Source: Cellvibrio sp. PSBB023 (GTDB taxonomy: Bacteria; Pseudomonadota; Gammaproteobacteria; Pseudomonadales; Cellvibrionaceae). From it: a DNA stretch of 64,000 bases. Positions 20,201-28,922 of the stretch are shown one piece after another. The position numbers were made by a program, and so were the translations under genes. The notes below the pieces were generated by a model that saw nothing but the letters and a program-made list of their open reading frames with translations, was not told where the DNA came from and made no database searches. The stretch lies in contig NZ_CP019799.1 of NCBI RefSeq assembly GCF_002007605.1, forward strand, positions 1,674,001 through 1,738,000, in the 5' to 3' direction. Position 1 is the stretch's first letter. Each line of letters begins with the position of its first letter.

Positions 20201-20797
20201 TTAGTGGATAAACAAGAGGATCAATACCCAAGGCAGAACCAACCCCAAACCCACCATGGGCCAGGTGGCAGGGCGACCACTTGCATAGCGCTTTAATAAA
20301 ATTAAACCGGTCACACAAAAAATAATGCAGAACACGGCGAACACATCAATGAACCAACTCCAGGCAACACCGGTATTGCGCCCCTTGTGCAAATCATTGA
20401 AATAAGAAATCCATCCGCGATCGGTGCGCTCATACAGCAATTCGCCACTGGTTAAATCAATGCTTAACCAAGCATCACCACCGGGACGCGGAAGCGACAG
20501 ATAAACTTCATCCTCACTCCACTCCGCCAACTGCTCACCTACGTGGATTTGCTGTGCATCTTGCAGCCAGTGCTGTAAAAATGGTGGTAGCGGTGCGTTG
20601 TCTTCACCCGGCACAGCAATGGCAGAAAGAATGTCTGCCGGTAGCTGCGCCTCCTGGGTGATAACCTGTGGCGTGGCTTTTATTTGCGCTGCATGATTGA
20701 GAGTTATGCCGGTAATGGCAAAGAGCAGCATGCCGATTAAACATATCGCCGAGCTAACCCAATGCCACTCCCGCAGACTACCCAAGTAGATTTTCAT
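20201..20797 (-). CDS. PepSY-associated membrane protein
   Basis: The 198-residue protein has an N-terminal membrane helix with REWHW just before it (WVSSAICLIGMLLFAITGI), a periplasmic PepSY-like segment (WLSIDLTSGELLYERTDRG), and two closely spaced C-terminal helices (SWFIDVFAVFCIIFCVTGLI and WPMVGLGLVLPWVLILLFI). The histidines in REWHW and in FNDLHKG could bind haem or iron, as in PepSY ferric reductases. It begins 19 nt after the receptor gene ends, so it belongs to the same operon. It is probably the membrane partner of the single-helix flavoprotein at 17199-18698. Confidence 0.85.
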   Translation of the reverse strand: MKIYLGSLREWHWVSSAICLIGMLLFAITGITLNHAAQIKATPQVITQEAQLPADILSAIAVPGEDNAPLPPFLQHWLQDAQQIHVGEQLAEWSEDEVYLSLPRPGGDAWLSIDLTSGELLYERTDRGWISYFNDLHKGRNTGVAWSWFIDVFAVFCIIFCVTGLILLKRYASGRPATWPMVGLGLVLPWVLILLFIH

Positions 20798-20816
20798 TCA
20801 TCCGCCAACTCATGGA

Positions 20817-23231
20817 TTAGAACCGAACGTTAACGCCAACCCACACATTGCGGGCTTTGTCTTTGTTGTTGTAGTCATCGAAATACAGCGCCTCGTTACG
20901 ACCACTACCACCGATATTAATATCGTCGTAGTCGCCATCATTGTTTAGATCGCGGAACTCGGTTTGATAGGTAGTGAAATCGCGATCAAACAAGTTGTTG
21001 ATACGGGCATTAAACGTAACGGACTCGCTGGCTTTATAAGACGCGCCCAAGTGAAGCACTTCGTAATCTTTGAAATTCAGTGCTTCACCCGTAATGGCAT
21101 GCACACCGCGATAACGCTTGGAGCGAGCCTCAGCCGTGAGGAAGATGTTAAACACAGGAGACATTTTCCAATCCAAGGTAGCGTTGGCCATATGCTTGGC
21201 GCTGTTACCCAGCGGGCGTCCTTTGTTTACGCCACTTTTTTGTTCGCTGTCGGTGAGGGTGTAGTTGGCGCGCAACGAAAAGCTGTGGTTGATTTGCCAA
21301 CGCCCTGCCAACTCCGCGCCATCGATAACAACCTTGTCGATGTTGACGGTTTTATTGCTGGTGCTGTAACCCAATTCAGCGTAATCGCCGGTATTGGAGC
21401 AAGTAATACTGGTGCCAGCACCGCAAGGTTGGGAGTCAATTTTGTCTTCAAATTCATTTTTAAACAGGGTGATATTGAAATTGTGACCCTGCGGATGTTG
21501 CCAATAGGCAGCCAGTTCATTGCTAACACTGGTTTCCGGTTTCAAATCCGGGTTTCCATACTGTGGCGAAACGCCCTGATTACCAAAACCAACAATACCG
21601 TCATATAACTGGGTAGTTTTAGGGGTTTTGAAGCCTGTGCTCACACCGCCTTTGAATGTCCACTGCTCACTCAGGGTATACACACCGTAGAGACGCGGGC
21701 TGAGATGATCGCCAAAGACTTCGTGATCGTCGTGACGCAAACCCGCAGTCAACGCAAAGGGCTCAATGATGTACCAGGTGTCCTCGGCAAACAGCGAGTA
21801 CATATTGTGCTCTTGCACACCGCCGGGAGTGCCCGCCTCCATACCGAAGACGCCATCTTCCAATTCACCTTGAATGATTTGTGTGCCCACCACGGCAATA
21901 TGCTGACCAGCCAATTCAAACGGCATATCCAACTTGGCGTCCAAGGTGTATTGGCTGCTTTTGAGTACGCGCTCGGGGCGCGGTAAAAAAGTTTGCTCTG
22001 CAAGTGCACGACGCTCTGCAACGGTTAACCCGTTGTAAATGCCCGTACCATCCCACATGGCTTGTAACTGCAAGCGCTCTGCAACTGTAAATGGCAAGGT
22101 GCGGCCAAGGTTATCGGTTTCTACATGGGCCAAAGACACAAAGCTATTACCAAACCCCCACTTGCCTTCATGGGTTAGCGACCAACTGTCGCGGGTAAAT
22201 TCCTGGGTTTCGCTATAACCTACTTGCGGCGCAACACGGGTAGCGCCATTAACACTGGCGGTACGCCATACCGAGGTAATGCTGTCTACAGTGCCCACGG
22301 GGTATTCATATATACCAGCGTCATTCAAACGCGGGGTGTTGTCATATTCTTGCGTTGATTTGTCGGCATCCAACCAAATGCTTTGGTTGTCTGTCGGCGT
22401 CCAGGACAAGCGGGCGCCGAATGCCTGATTTTCATTATCGACGGTTTTCCCACCCACACCAAAACCCAAGGTACGGCTGCGCTCGACACCCGCAGGATCG
22501 ATAATGCTGTCATAGGTTGGGTTTGACGCCATACGATTGTAGAAGCTGCCGCGCACACTTAACCCCAATTTGCCGGGAACCAGCGGCCCCATCGCATTAA
22601 AGTCGGTGGTGATATCGTCACCAAATTCATCATTGGTTTCGATGGTGCGACTATGACTTACCGAGCCTTGCCATTTATCAGTCACTTTTTTGGTGATGAT
22701 GTTAATGACGCCGCCCATGGCATCTGCGCCATAGAGGGTTGAGGCCGGGCCGCGAATCACTTCAACGCGCTCAATAGCATCCAGCGGTGGAACATGCCCG
22801 AATTGGTTGCCGCCAAAATTGTTGGGGTAGATATCTCCATGGTTGTTTTGGCGCTTGCCATCCACCAATACCAGCGTGTAGTCCCCGCCCATACCGCGCA
22901 TGGAAATAGTACCCTGCCCGGTTTTGTCGCGAGTTTCGCCCACATCAACACCTTCCAGATCCCGTACAGCATCCAACAGTGTGGTGTAAGGACGCTCAGC
23001 AAGCTCTTCTGCGGTCACAACCGAAATGCTGGAGGGTGCGTCAGTGATTTTTTGCTCAAAACCAGCCGCGGATACCACTACTTTTTGCAACACAGGCGCT
23101 GCTTTTTCATCGTCTTTCGCTGCTGTTTGGGCAATAGCGCCGGAAGCGGCAAACAATACGCCCATCACTACCATTGACGAGGCTGTACGCGGAAAAGAAA
23201 ACCGGGATGTTTTGAAACCTGTGTGTTGCAT
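20817..23231 (-). CDS. TonB-dependent receptor, FepA/CirA-like
   Basis: The protein of about 804 residues has a signal peptide ending in AIAQ, a plug domain (ISVVTAEELAERPYTTLLDA, VRDLEGVDVGE, RGMGGDYTLVLVDGKRQ, VEVIRGPASTLYGADAMGGV) and a 22-strand type barrel ending in aromatic NVWVGVNVRF. The plug resembles that of catecholate and colicin I receptors (FepA, CirA), so ferric catecholates are the likely ligand. ATG at 23231 is preferred to a GTG 12 nt upstream. A Fur-like box lies at 23309-23327. It is the first gene of a run of minus-strand genes that may extend to 9911. Confidence 0.9.
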   Translation of the reverse strand: MQHTGFKTSRFSFPRTASSMVVMGVLFAASGAIAQTAAKDDEKAAPVLQKVVVSAAGFEQKITDAPSSISVVTAEELAERPYTTLLDAVRDLEGVDVGETRDKTGQGTISMRGMGGDYTLVLVDGKRQNNHGDIYPNNFGGNQFGHVPPLDAIERVEVIRGPASTLYGADAMGGVINIITKKVTDKWQGSVSHSRTIETNDEFGDDITTDFNAMGPLVPGKLGLSVRGSFYNRMASNPTYDSIIDPAGVERSRTLGFGVGGKTVDNENQAFGARLSWTPTDNQSIWLDADKSTQEYDNTPRLNDAGIYEYPVGTVDSITSVWRTASVNGATRVAPQVGYSETQEFTRDSWSLTHEGKWGFGNSFVSLAHVETDNLGRTLPFTVAERLQLQAMWDGTGIYNGLTVAERRALAEQTFLPRPERVLKSSQYTLDAKLDMPFELAGQHIAVVGTQIIQGELEDGVFGMEAGTPGGVQEHNMYSLFAEDTWYIIEPFALTAGLRHDDHEVFGDHLSPRLYGVYTLSEQWTFKGGVSTGFKTPKTTQLYDGIVGFGNQGVSPQYGNPDLKPETSVSNELAAYWQHPQGHNFNITLFKNEFEDKIDSQPCGAGTSITCSNTGDYAELGYSTSNKTVNIDKVVIDGAELAGRWQINHSFSLRANYTLTDSEQKSGVNKGRPLGNSAKHMANATLDWKMSPVFNIFLTAEARSKRYRGVHAITGEALNFKDYEVLHLGASYKASESVTFNARINNLFDRDFTTYQTEFRDLNNDGDYDDINIGGSGRNEALYFDDYNNKDKARNVWVGVNVRF

Positions 23232-23308
23232 GGTTGTTTTCACCTTATCGATAATTATGCGTAAAAAATAATAATGCGCGCATGTTATCGATAAGTATTT
23301 TCATTTGC

Positions 23309-23327
23309 AATGATAACAATTCTTATT
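23309..23327 (-). promoter_or_regulatory. Candidate Fur box upstream of the FepA-like receptor
   Basis: The 19-mer AATGATAACAATTCTTATT matches the palindromic Fur consensus AATGATAATNATTATCATT at 15 of 18 informative positions. It lies about 80 nt ahead of the receptor start, in the right place to repress the iron operon when iron is plentiful. Confidence 0.65.
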
Positions 23328-23350
23328 GGCAGAAAACTGAATCAACCTGG

Positions 23351-24031
23351 TCAGATTTCAGCCCACTGTCGCAGCAGGTTGTGGTAGTGCCCTGTAAGGC
23401 CGACTATCTCGTCGCTGTCACCGACTTTTTGACGCAAGGATTGAATATTGCAATCCAGCTCATGTAGCAGATTGCGCTGCCAGTCGTCGCGCACCATGCT
23501 TTGGGTCCAGAAGAAACTACACACCCGCTCCCCCTGAGTGACAGGCGCCACCTGATGCAAACTGGTTGAGGGATACAAAATCAGATCACCAGCAGGCAGC
23601 TTGACTTCATGACTGCCATAGGTGTCCTGCACGATTAATTCACCGCCCTCGTACTCCTCAGGCTCAGACAAAAACAAGGTGGATGAGACATCGGTACGCA
23701 AGCTGAGATTGCTGCCGGGAACCAGGCGAATTGCGCCATCGACATGAAATCCGTAATGCTCGCCGCCAGAATAAGCGTTGAACAAGGGCGGCACGATACG
23801 CAGTGGCAAGGCAGCAGACATAAACAGCGGGTTGGCATAAAGCGCGGTTAGAATCATCTCCCCTAATGCGCGAGCCACGGGGCTATCCACGGGCAACTGG
23901 CGGTTGCGTTTTACCTGCGCGCCCTGTTGGCCAACAGTAGCTTTTCCATCAACCCACTGCGCTGCCTGCAAATGGGCACGGCATTCAGCAACCTGTTGCT
24001 TGGTTAAAACCTCGGGAATATGGATTAACAT
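23351..24031 (-). CDS. piuC: Fe(II)/2-oxoglutarate-dependent PKHD-type hydroxylase (PiuC/YbiX)
   Basis: The 226-residue protein matches E. coli YbiX and P. aeruginosa PiuC in length and motifs. The jelly-roll core has the facial triad [12 protein letters not shown] (H..D) and the distal H in [16 protein letters not shown], with the Arg for 2-oxoglutarate. Genes of this family are regularly adjacent to Fiu/PiuA receptors and are Fur-controlled, and their substrate is unproven. The ATG at 24031 (MLIHIPEVL) matches the family start; an upstream frame extension would add 16 poorly conserved residues. It follows the receptor gene 24125-26488 after 93 nt. Confidence 0.85.
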   Translation of the reverse strand: MLIHIPEVLTKQQVAECRAHLQAAQWVDGKATVGQQGAQVKRNRQLPVDSPVARALGEMILTALYANPLFMSAALPLRIVPPLFNAYSGGEHYGFHVDGAIRLVPGSNLSLRTDVSSTLFLSEPEEYEGGELIVQDTYGSHEVKLPAGDLILYPSTSLHQVAPVTQGERVCSFFWTQSMVRDDWQRNLLHELDCNIQSLRQKVGDSDEIVGLTGHYHNLLRQWAEI

Positions 24032-24124
24032 AAATTTTCTTGTCCAGAGAGACGCAACACCTACGCGGGTAAATAACACAGGGGCGCAACCTGTTGCGCC
24101 CCTGCATAGACTCCCATCAAACCC

Positions 24125-26488
24125 TTAAAAATTGAAGTTCACACCCAGGCGCGCTGACAGAGGCGCACCGGGATAGTAACGCGAACCGCCGTTATTCAAG
24201 CTGGCCACATAATCCTCATCGGTAATGTTGAGCAGGTTGAGTTGCAGGCTCAGGTTTTTGCTAAAGGGATAAGAGGCCATGGCATCAAATACCCAATAAT
24301 CACCAAACTCCAGTACGGAACGTGTGCTCTGGGCCAGTGGATTAACAATACTGGAACTGACCATGGTATCCACGTAACGTGCGCCGCCGCCAATCTGCAA
24401 ACCACTGTCAAAGGTATAGCTGCTCCACAAGGTAAAGGTTGTTTTGGGTGACCATTGGATCGCGCCGCCTTCGTTGTTACCGGAGGCTTCATTCGCAGTG
24501 GTGTTAGGATCATCAACCGTGCGATTACCGCGGGTGATTTCATTATCCATAAATGCCAAACCGGCGCTGATTTGCCACTTCTCGGTCAATGAACCCACCG
24601 CGCCCAACTCCACACCTTCAACCTGTTTCTCGCCGACAGCGACGGAGGAACCATCAGGATTGGTGGCGATTTCATTTTCATTGGTGCTGCGGAACAGTGC
24701 CGCTGTCAGGAACAATTTGTTATCCAACACATTCCACTTGGTGCCCAGCTCCGCATTGGTGCCCTTTTGCGGATCAAGATTGGGGTTGTTGATGTTATTG
24801 CTGGCATTGGTGGTATTTAACGCAAAGTTTGCCCCGCCCGGTGGTAACTCGGAGGTTGCGTAGCTCACATAAATAGAACCATTACTCGCCGGCTTATACA
24901 CACCACCCAATTTCCAACCGAACAAATCGTCCGTTAAGTGGGCATCGCTAGCCACCAAAGTTCCCACCGGAATAGTTTGTACTGCCGGAGCGGTGACCGC
25001 AGCCTGACGGGTGATTACGTCTGTCTTGGTATGGAAGCGATCAGCGCGCACACCGGCACTTAACTCCCAGTGGTCGTTCAGCGTAACGGTATCTTGCGCA
25101 TAGAAAGCGTAGGTTGTGGTTTCGCCATCGGTTTTGGCGCCTGTACGCAATACCGGCTGGAACACATCACTGGTGCTCGGGTTGTAGAGGTTAGCTGGCG
25201 CTTGCGTCACAGTGGTCGATGAATTGGCCGATGTAAATGGCAGCCCCATGGTGTAATTGAGTTGGCTCTCGTAGATGAACTCAACGCCAGATACCAAATC
25301 GTGCTTGATGCCACCGGCGTCAAACGATGCCGTCAGATTGGTCTGGTTGGTGAGGATCTGGTTTGTTTGATCCTTGCCTTGGCGCGAACGGGAAATGGTC
25401 CAGGAATCCGGATTTACCGGTGTGGTAAAGGTGACGGCGTTAATACCCGTCAATAGCTGATCCTGATTGGTGCGGCCATAACGGGATGTATTGCGCAGGG
25501 TCACGCCCTCCGCCAAATCCTGCTCGATGCGCACTGTGACCATATTGGCTTTCATATCGTTAAAGTCGCCGGTGGAGCCATAAAAGTTTTCCGTATCGAC
25601 CCGTTTCGGGGTTTGCCCCGCCAGTGCGCCGGTCGCAAAAATCGCGTTGTAATAACCATCCAATCCGATTGTGGGCACACCACCATCCGGCACGCCAGAC
25701 TGTTCAACAGACAAGACATTAATGTAAGTGCGCGTATCAGTTCCCAAACCCAATGCCAGCGAGGCCGCAAACCCCTGGGCGTTATTTTCCACCTCATCGC
25801 GGCCATCTACACCCGCCTCTTGCTTCATCACATTGACACGCACAGCAGTGGTGCTGGATAGGCTTTTATTGACATCGAGGGTTGCGCGCGCGTAATCGCT
25901 GGTGCCGCCGGTCACGCTACCGCTGATAGCGTCTTCCTGATTGGCCACCTTGCTGCTCAGGTTCACATAACCGGATGCCGCACCGCGACCGTTATCAACT
26001 CCCGCGGGGCCTTTGGCGATCTCAACCTGTTCGGTATTAAAAGTATCGCGACTGATACTACCCAAATCGCGAATGCCATCCACAAAAATGCTGCCCTGGG
26101 TATCAAAGCCGCGCATGAAAATCGAATCGCCGGTGGAGGTATTGCCATTCTCGCCCATCAACATGGTAATGCCGGGCGTATTGCGCAGCGTTTCACTCAA
26201 GGTGGTTGCCGCCTGTTGCTGGAACAATTCTTTTTTTACCACGACCAGTGTTTGGGGGGTATCCACCAAAGGCTGGGTAAACTTGGGGGAGCTAAGCTTG
26301 TCTGCTTTGTAACTGCCGATTGCATCGGCTTCAACTTTAACCGTATTCAATTTTTTGGCTGGCGCTGGCGCGTCATCGGCCATAACAGCGGAAGCCGTCA
26401 ACAGCAGTGCTGAAGACAAGGCAGTTGCGCCCAAGTGCAACGCCGTCGCACGCTTTTTGGAAACTATGTGCGAATGAGTGGATTTCAT
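24125..26488 (-). CDS. TonB-dependent siderophore receptor, Fiu/PiuA-like
   Basis: The 787-residue protein has a signal peptide cleaved after SAVMA, a plug (TQPLVDTPQTLVVVKKELF, LSETLRNTPGITMLMGENG, DSIFMRGFDTQGSIFVDGIR, VEIAKGPAGVDNGRGAASGY) and a barrel closing with ARLGVNFNF. The plug reads like the monomeric-catechol receptor Fiu and its Pseudomonas counterpart PiuA, which carry dihydroxybenzoate-type compounds and catechol-bearing beta-lactams. The start at 26488 follows AAAGGG. The piuC gene downstream supports the assignment. Fur-like sequences lie upstream at 26540-26580. Confidence 0.88.
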   Translation of the reverse strand: MKSTHSHIVSKKRATALHLGATALSSALLLTASAVMADDAPAPAKKLNTVKVEADAIGSYKADKLSSPKFTQPLVDTPQTLVVVKKELFQQQAATTLSETLRNTPGITMLMGENGNTSTGDSIFMRGFDTQGSIFVDGIRDLGSISRDTFNTEQVEIAKGPAGVDNGRGAASGYVNLSSKVANQEDAISGSVTGGTSDYARATLDVNKSLSSTTAVRVNVMKQEAGVDGRDEVENNAQGFAASLALGLGTDTRTYINVLSVEQSGVPDGGVPTIGLDGYYNAIFATGALAGQTPKRVDTENFYGSTGDFNDMKANMVTVRIEQDLAEGVTLRNTSRYGRTNQDQLLTGINAVTFTTPVNPDSWTISRSRQGKDQTNQILTNQTNLTASFDAGGIKHDLVSGVEFIYESQLNYTMGLPFTSANSSTTVTQAPANLYNPSTSDVFQPVLRTGAKTDGETTTYAFYAQDTVTLNDHWELSAGVRADRFHTKTDVITRQAAVTAPAVQTIPVGTLVASDAHLTDDLFGWKLGGVYKPASNGSIYVSYATSELPPGGANFALNTTNASNNINNPNLDPQKGTNAELGTKWNVLDNKLFLTAALFRSTNENEIATNPDGSSVAVGEKQVEGVELGAVGSLTEKWQISAGLAFMDNEITRGNRTVDDPNTTANEASGNNEGGAIQWSPKTTFTLWSSYTFDSGLQIGGGARYVDTMVSSSIVNPLAQSTRSVLEFGDYWVFDAMASYPFSKNLSLQLNLLNITDEDYVASLNNGGSRYYPGAPLSARLGVNFNF

Positions 26489-26539
26489 AACAAGCCCTTT
26501 AATAGGAATGAAAGTGGAGGTTTTGCGCCTGCGCACACT

Positions 26540-26580
26540 ATCAATAATCATTATCACTAACAATGAGAATGATTGTCACC
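26540..26580 (-). promoter_or_regulatory. Overlapping candidate Fur boxes upstream of the Fiu/PiuA-like receptor
   Basis: Two 19-mers, 26540-26558 (ATCAATAATCATTATCACT) and 26562-26580 (AATGAGAATGATTGTCACC), each match the Fur palindrome at 14 of 18 positions and lie three bases apart, 50-90 nt before the receptor start. Adjacent sites are usual at strongly Fur-repressed promoters. Confidence 0.7.
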
Positions 26581-26721
26581 TTCAAACAATAACAAAAGTT
26601 GTTATGCGATTTTTACACCCCTAATTGTCAGGGTGTTCATTTGACTTATTGATCATATAACCAAATGCGATTAGGCTTCGATTCCTATATTACAGACGCA
26701 CTTGGTTAGGAGTTTTTACCG

Positions 26722-27549
26722 ATGAGCAAATCCCCGCGCTATGTGTTTCTACTACTTTGCTTCTGGGTCCTGCCATTGACTGTAACAGCCCAGCCAGCCA
26801 CACCTGAACACAGCGCGACGCCTACCCTCAACAATTCGGATTTAGTCAATGTTCGCCTCGGGGCAGAAAACTCCTGGCCACCCTATAGCGATGAAGAAGG
26901 GCAAGGAATCTCAACGGAATTGATCAAAGCAGCCTTTGCCAAAAATGGTGTAGTACCCAGCTTTCAAGCACTGCCTTATGCGCGGGTTTTACACGATCTG
27001 GACTCAGGCAAAATCGACGGCGGCTTTAACGTCAATCGCCAATCCACCACCGAGGCGAAATACATTTTTGGCGATGTGCCTTTGTTTACCGTTGAAGCCT
27101 ATTGGTTTTTTTTACCGGGCACCCATCCGGGAGTTAAATCCTTTCAGGATATTCCCAACAAATTTCGGGTAGGTGTTATTCGCGACTACGAATACGGCGA
27201 TGAATATGAAAACCATCGCCACCGTTTCAATGAAATAAAAGTATCCCAACAGTCGCAAATTATCCGCATGCTCAAGCAAGGGCGCATTGATGCCGGCATT
27301 ATGTTTGAGCATGAAGCGGAATTTAATATGCGAAAAATGCAGTTAAAAAGCAGCCTGTTTGACAAACGCTTTTTGAATCACCGTGGCGATGTCTACGTTG
27401 CCTTCTCGCACAAAAGCCCCCGCGCACGATGGATGGCGCAACAATTGGACAAAGGTTTACTGGAGCTAATGCAAACCGGGGAATACGAAACACTCATCGG
27501 CGACGCGCTCAACAACAAGCAACAGTCCACTGAACGCACCGCACACTAA
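26722..27549 (+). CDS. Periplasmic substrate-binding protein (SBP family 3)
   Basis: The 275-residue protein has a signal peptide (YVFLLLCFWVLPLTVTAQ) and the bacterial extracellular solute-binding family 3 fold: VRLGAENSWPPYSDEEG near residue 45, GISTELIKAAF, YARVLHDLDSGKIDGGFNV, and FRVGVIRDYEYGDE at the hinge. The family binds amino acids or similar small molecules, either for an ABC permease or as a sensor. No permease or ATPase gene is adjacent, so a stand-alone role is likely. The start follows TAGGAG. It is divergent from the receptor gene, with the Fur-like sites lying between them. Confidence 0.85.
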   Translation: MSKSPRYVFLLLCFWVLPLTVTAQPATPEHSATPTLNNSDLVNVRLGAENSWPPYSDEEGQGISTELIKAAFAKNGVVPSFQALPYARVLHDLDSGKIDGGFNVNRQSTTEAKYIFGDVPLFTVEAYWFFLPGTHPGVKSFQDIPNKFRVGVIRDYEYGDEYENHRHRFNEIKVSQQSQIIRMLKQGRIDAGIMFEHEAEFNMRKMQLKSSLFDKRFLNHRGDVYVAFSHKSPRARWMAQQLDKGLLELMQTGEYETLIGDALNNKQQSTERTAH

Positions 27550-27570
27550 GGCATAACTCAGTAATTGGCT

Positions 27571-27602
27571 ATTGATTGCGAAGCAAGTGCTTCGCAATCA
27601 AT
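27571..27602. repeat. Perfect 15-bp inverted repeat
   Basis: ATTGATTGCGAAGCA (27571-27585) is followed after two bases by its exact reverse complement (27588-27602). It lies 20 nt past the binding-protein stop. It could act as a transcript-end hairpin, but there is no T run on either side. Confidence 0.7.
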
Positions 27603-27795
27603 GAAGTTTACATATCTATCCCTTTCCTTAGTTTTGCAGCATAGAAACAATTTTTTTAATAACATTTCGCTTAGTGAGATGCGTTATATTGCGTAATTGA
27701 CACCATGCAAAAGATAATTTTAACTAATACTAATTCCCCGTTATATTAATTATTCAAATCGTAAAACGTCTTCAATTTCAACCAAGGAGGTTTTA

Positions 27796-28166
27796 ATGTC
27801 AAAACACAAATCCCCCTTCTGAACGCACTTATACTTTTAATTGGTATTGTAACTCTTGATTCTACAGCGCAGGTTGCACCGATTGAAGGGGTCGGCACTA
27901 CAGCATGTAAAAAATTAGTGCCCGAGGATTTCACGGCTGAAGCCTCTGTAGGGCAATGACTTCTTGGATATTATTCTGGAGCGCTTGCCATGAATATGGC
28001 TTTAACTCTTTCTGAAGGTAAATCTAGTGATATTCCTGACCAAGCGGCAAAATGGAGTGAGGAATACTTATTAGAGTCAGCAAAAGCATTCTGCGCCAAT
28101 CATCCAAATGCGACATTGTATAAGATAGCAAATGTGGTTGTGACGATGGTTCTGGAGGATGACTGA
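27796..28166 (+). pseudogene. Decayed gene for a small secreted protein
   Basis: A good ribosome-binding site (AAGGAGG at 27784-27790) precedes ATG 27796, but the frame stops after eight codons. If one C is restored to the C run at 27812-27816 it continues as SPLLNALILLIGIVTLDSTAQ, a convincing signal peptide, then a short protein with two cysteines (TTACKKLVPEDF and SAKAFCANHP). One in-frame TGA (27957-27959) stands before LLGYYSGALAMNMAL, where a tryptophan codon would be expected. The layout (two cysteines, GYYSGA) recalls small periplasmic Rap1a/HdeA-like proteins, but that is only a resemblance. Two independent lesions argue for real decay. Confidence 0.7.
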
Positions 28167-28236
28167 GATGTTAGTACTTTGAAATAATTGGGCAAAAATA
28201 GTGGTAATGATGGTTCAATTTTTACAGGAGTTTAAA

Positions 28237-28728
28237 ATGCAGAAAGTTATTACTTTTGTGGGCGCTATACTAATTTATGGAATTTCTAGTTTTTCCAATG
28301 CTATTGAAAGACAAAGGGCTGATAACTGGTGTTGGGCTTCATCAATTCAAGATGTTATGGCTTCTGCTGGCGTCTACCAATCACAAGAGCAAATTGCTGC
28401 TAGGTTAGATGGATGGCCTATGAACCGTCCCGCACACCTTCAAGAATTAGTTATGCTTTTGCAATCATATGGATTTACTTCTTGGCAAGCAGGAAGACCA
28501 GGAACGCCTCAGGAGTTATATCAAACACTTGTAAGCGGATGGAAAGTGATTGCGTTCGTTAGGCCGTCCGCTGGCCCAGTCGGGCATTACATAGTTTTGC
28601 AAGGTATACATCCTAGTGGGGGTATTATTACGTCCGATCCATGGACTGGAATGACCAATGTGTACTCGCTGCAAGACTTATACTACAGTTGGAGATGGGG
28701 AGACTCCGTTGTAGTCGGTGCGCACTAG
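28237..28728 (+). CDS. Secreted papain-like cysteine protease
   Basis: The 163-residue protein has a signal peptide (MQKVITFVGAILIYGISSF, cleavage near SNA). The mature domain has the papain-like NWCWASSIQDVM with the active-site Cys, a downstream GHYIVLQGIHP with the His, and a following SDPWTG. This order matches the C39/C70 (AvrRpt2-like) papain fold. ACAGGAG precedes ATG 28237; an in-frame start 36 nt earlier would spoil the signal peptide. The target is unknown. It lies in the A+T-rich accessory stretch, after the decayed secreted gene, and may have been its partner or an effector. Confidence 0.75.
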   Translation: MQKVITFVGAILIYGISSFSNAIERQRADNWCWASSIQDVMASAGVYQSQEQIAARLDGWPMNRPAHLQELVMLLQSYGFTSWQAGRPGTPQELYQTLVSGWKVIAFVRPSAGPVGHYIVLQGIHPSGGIITSDPWTGMTNVYSLQDLYYSWRWGDSVVVGAH

Positions 28729-28769
28729 TAAATCGCACTTCGTAATGATCTAAGCTTCACCTTGTCTTA

Positions 28770-28789
28770 AGCTCAATTCATTTTGAGCT
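28770..28789 (+). terminator. Weak hairpin after the protease gene
   Basis: AGCTCAA (28770-28776) pairs with TTGAGCT (28783-28789). The following sequence is only moderately T-rich, so termination is possible but not assured. Confidence 0.35.
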
Positions 28790-28922
28790 ATTCCACCTAT
28801 TTGTTTATAACTTTAATGTAAAAATTAAACGTATTGACAGAAAAAAAATCATATACCTCCCTAGTTGAATCGCTTTAATGAGCCCCAATCTTTTACAATT
28901 CGAATAACGTAGAGGGCGGCTT

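Noticed and set aside
20964..21608. A 214-codon plus-strand open frame
   Set aside because: It is antisense to the barrel of the FepA-like receptor; no start signal and no recognisable fold.
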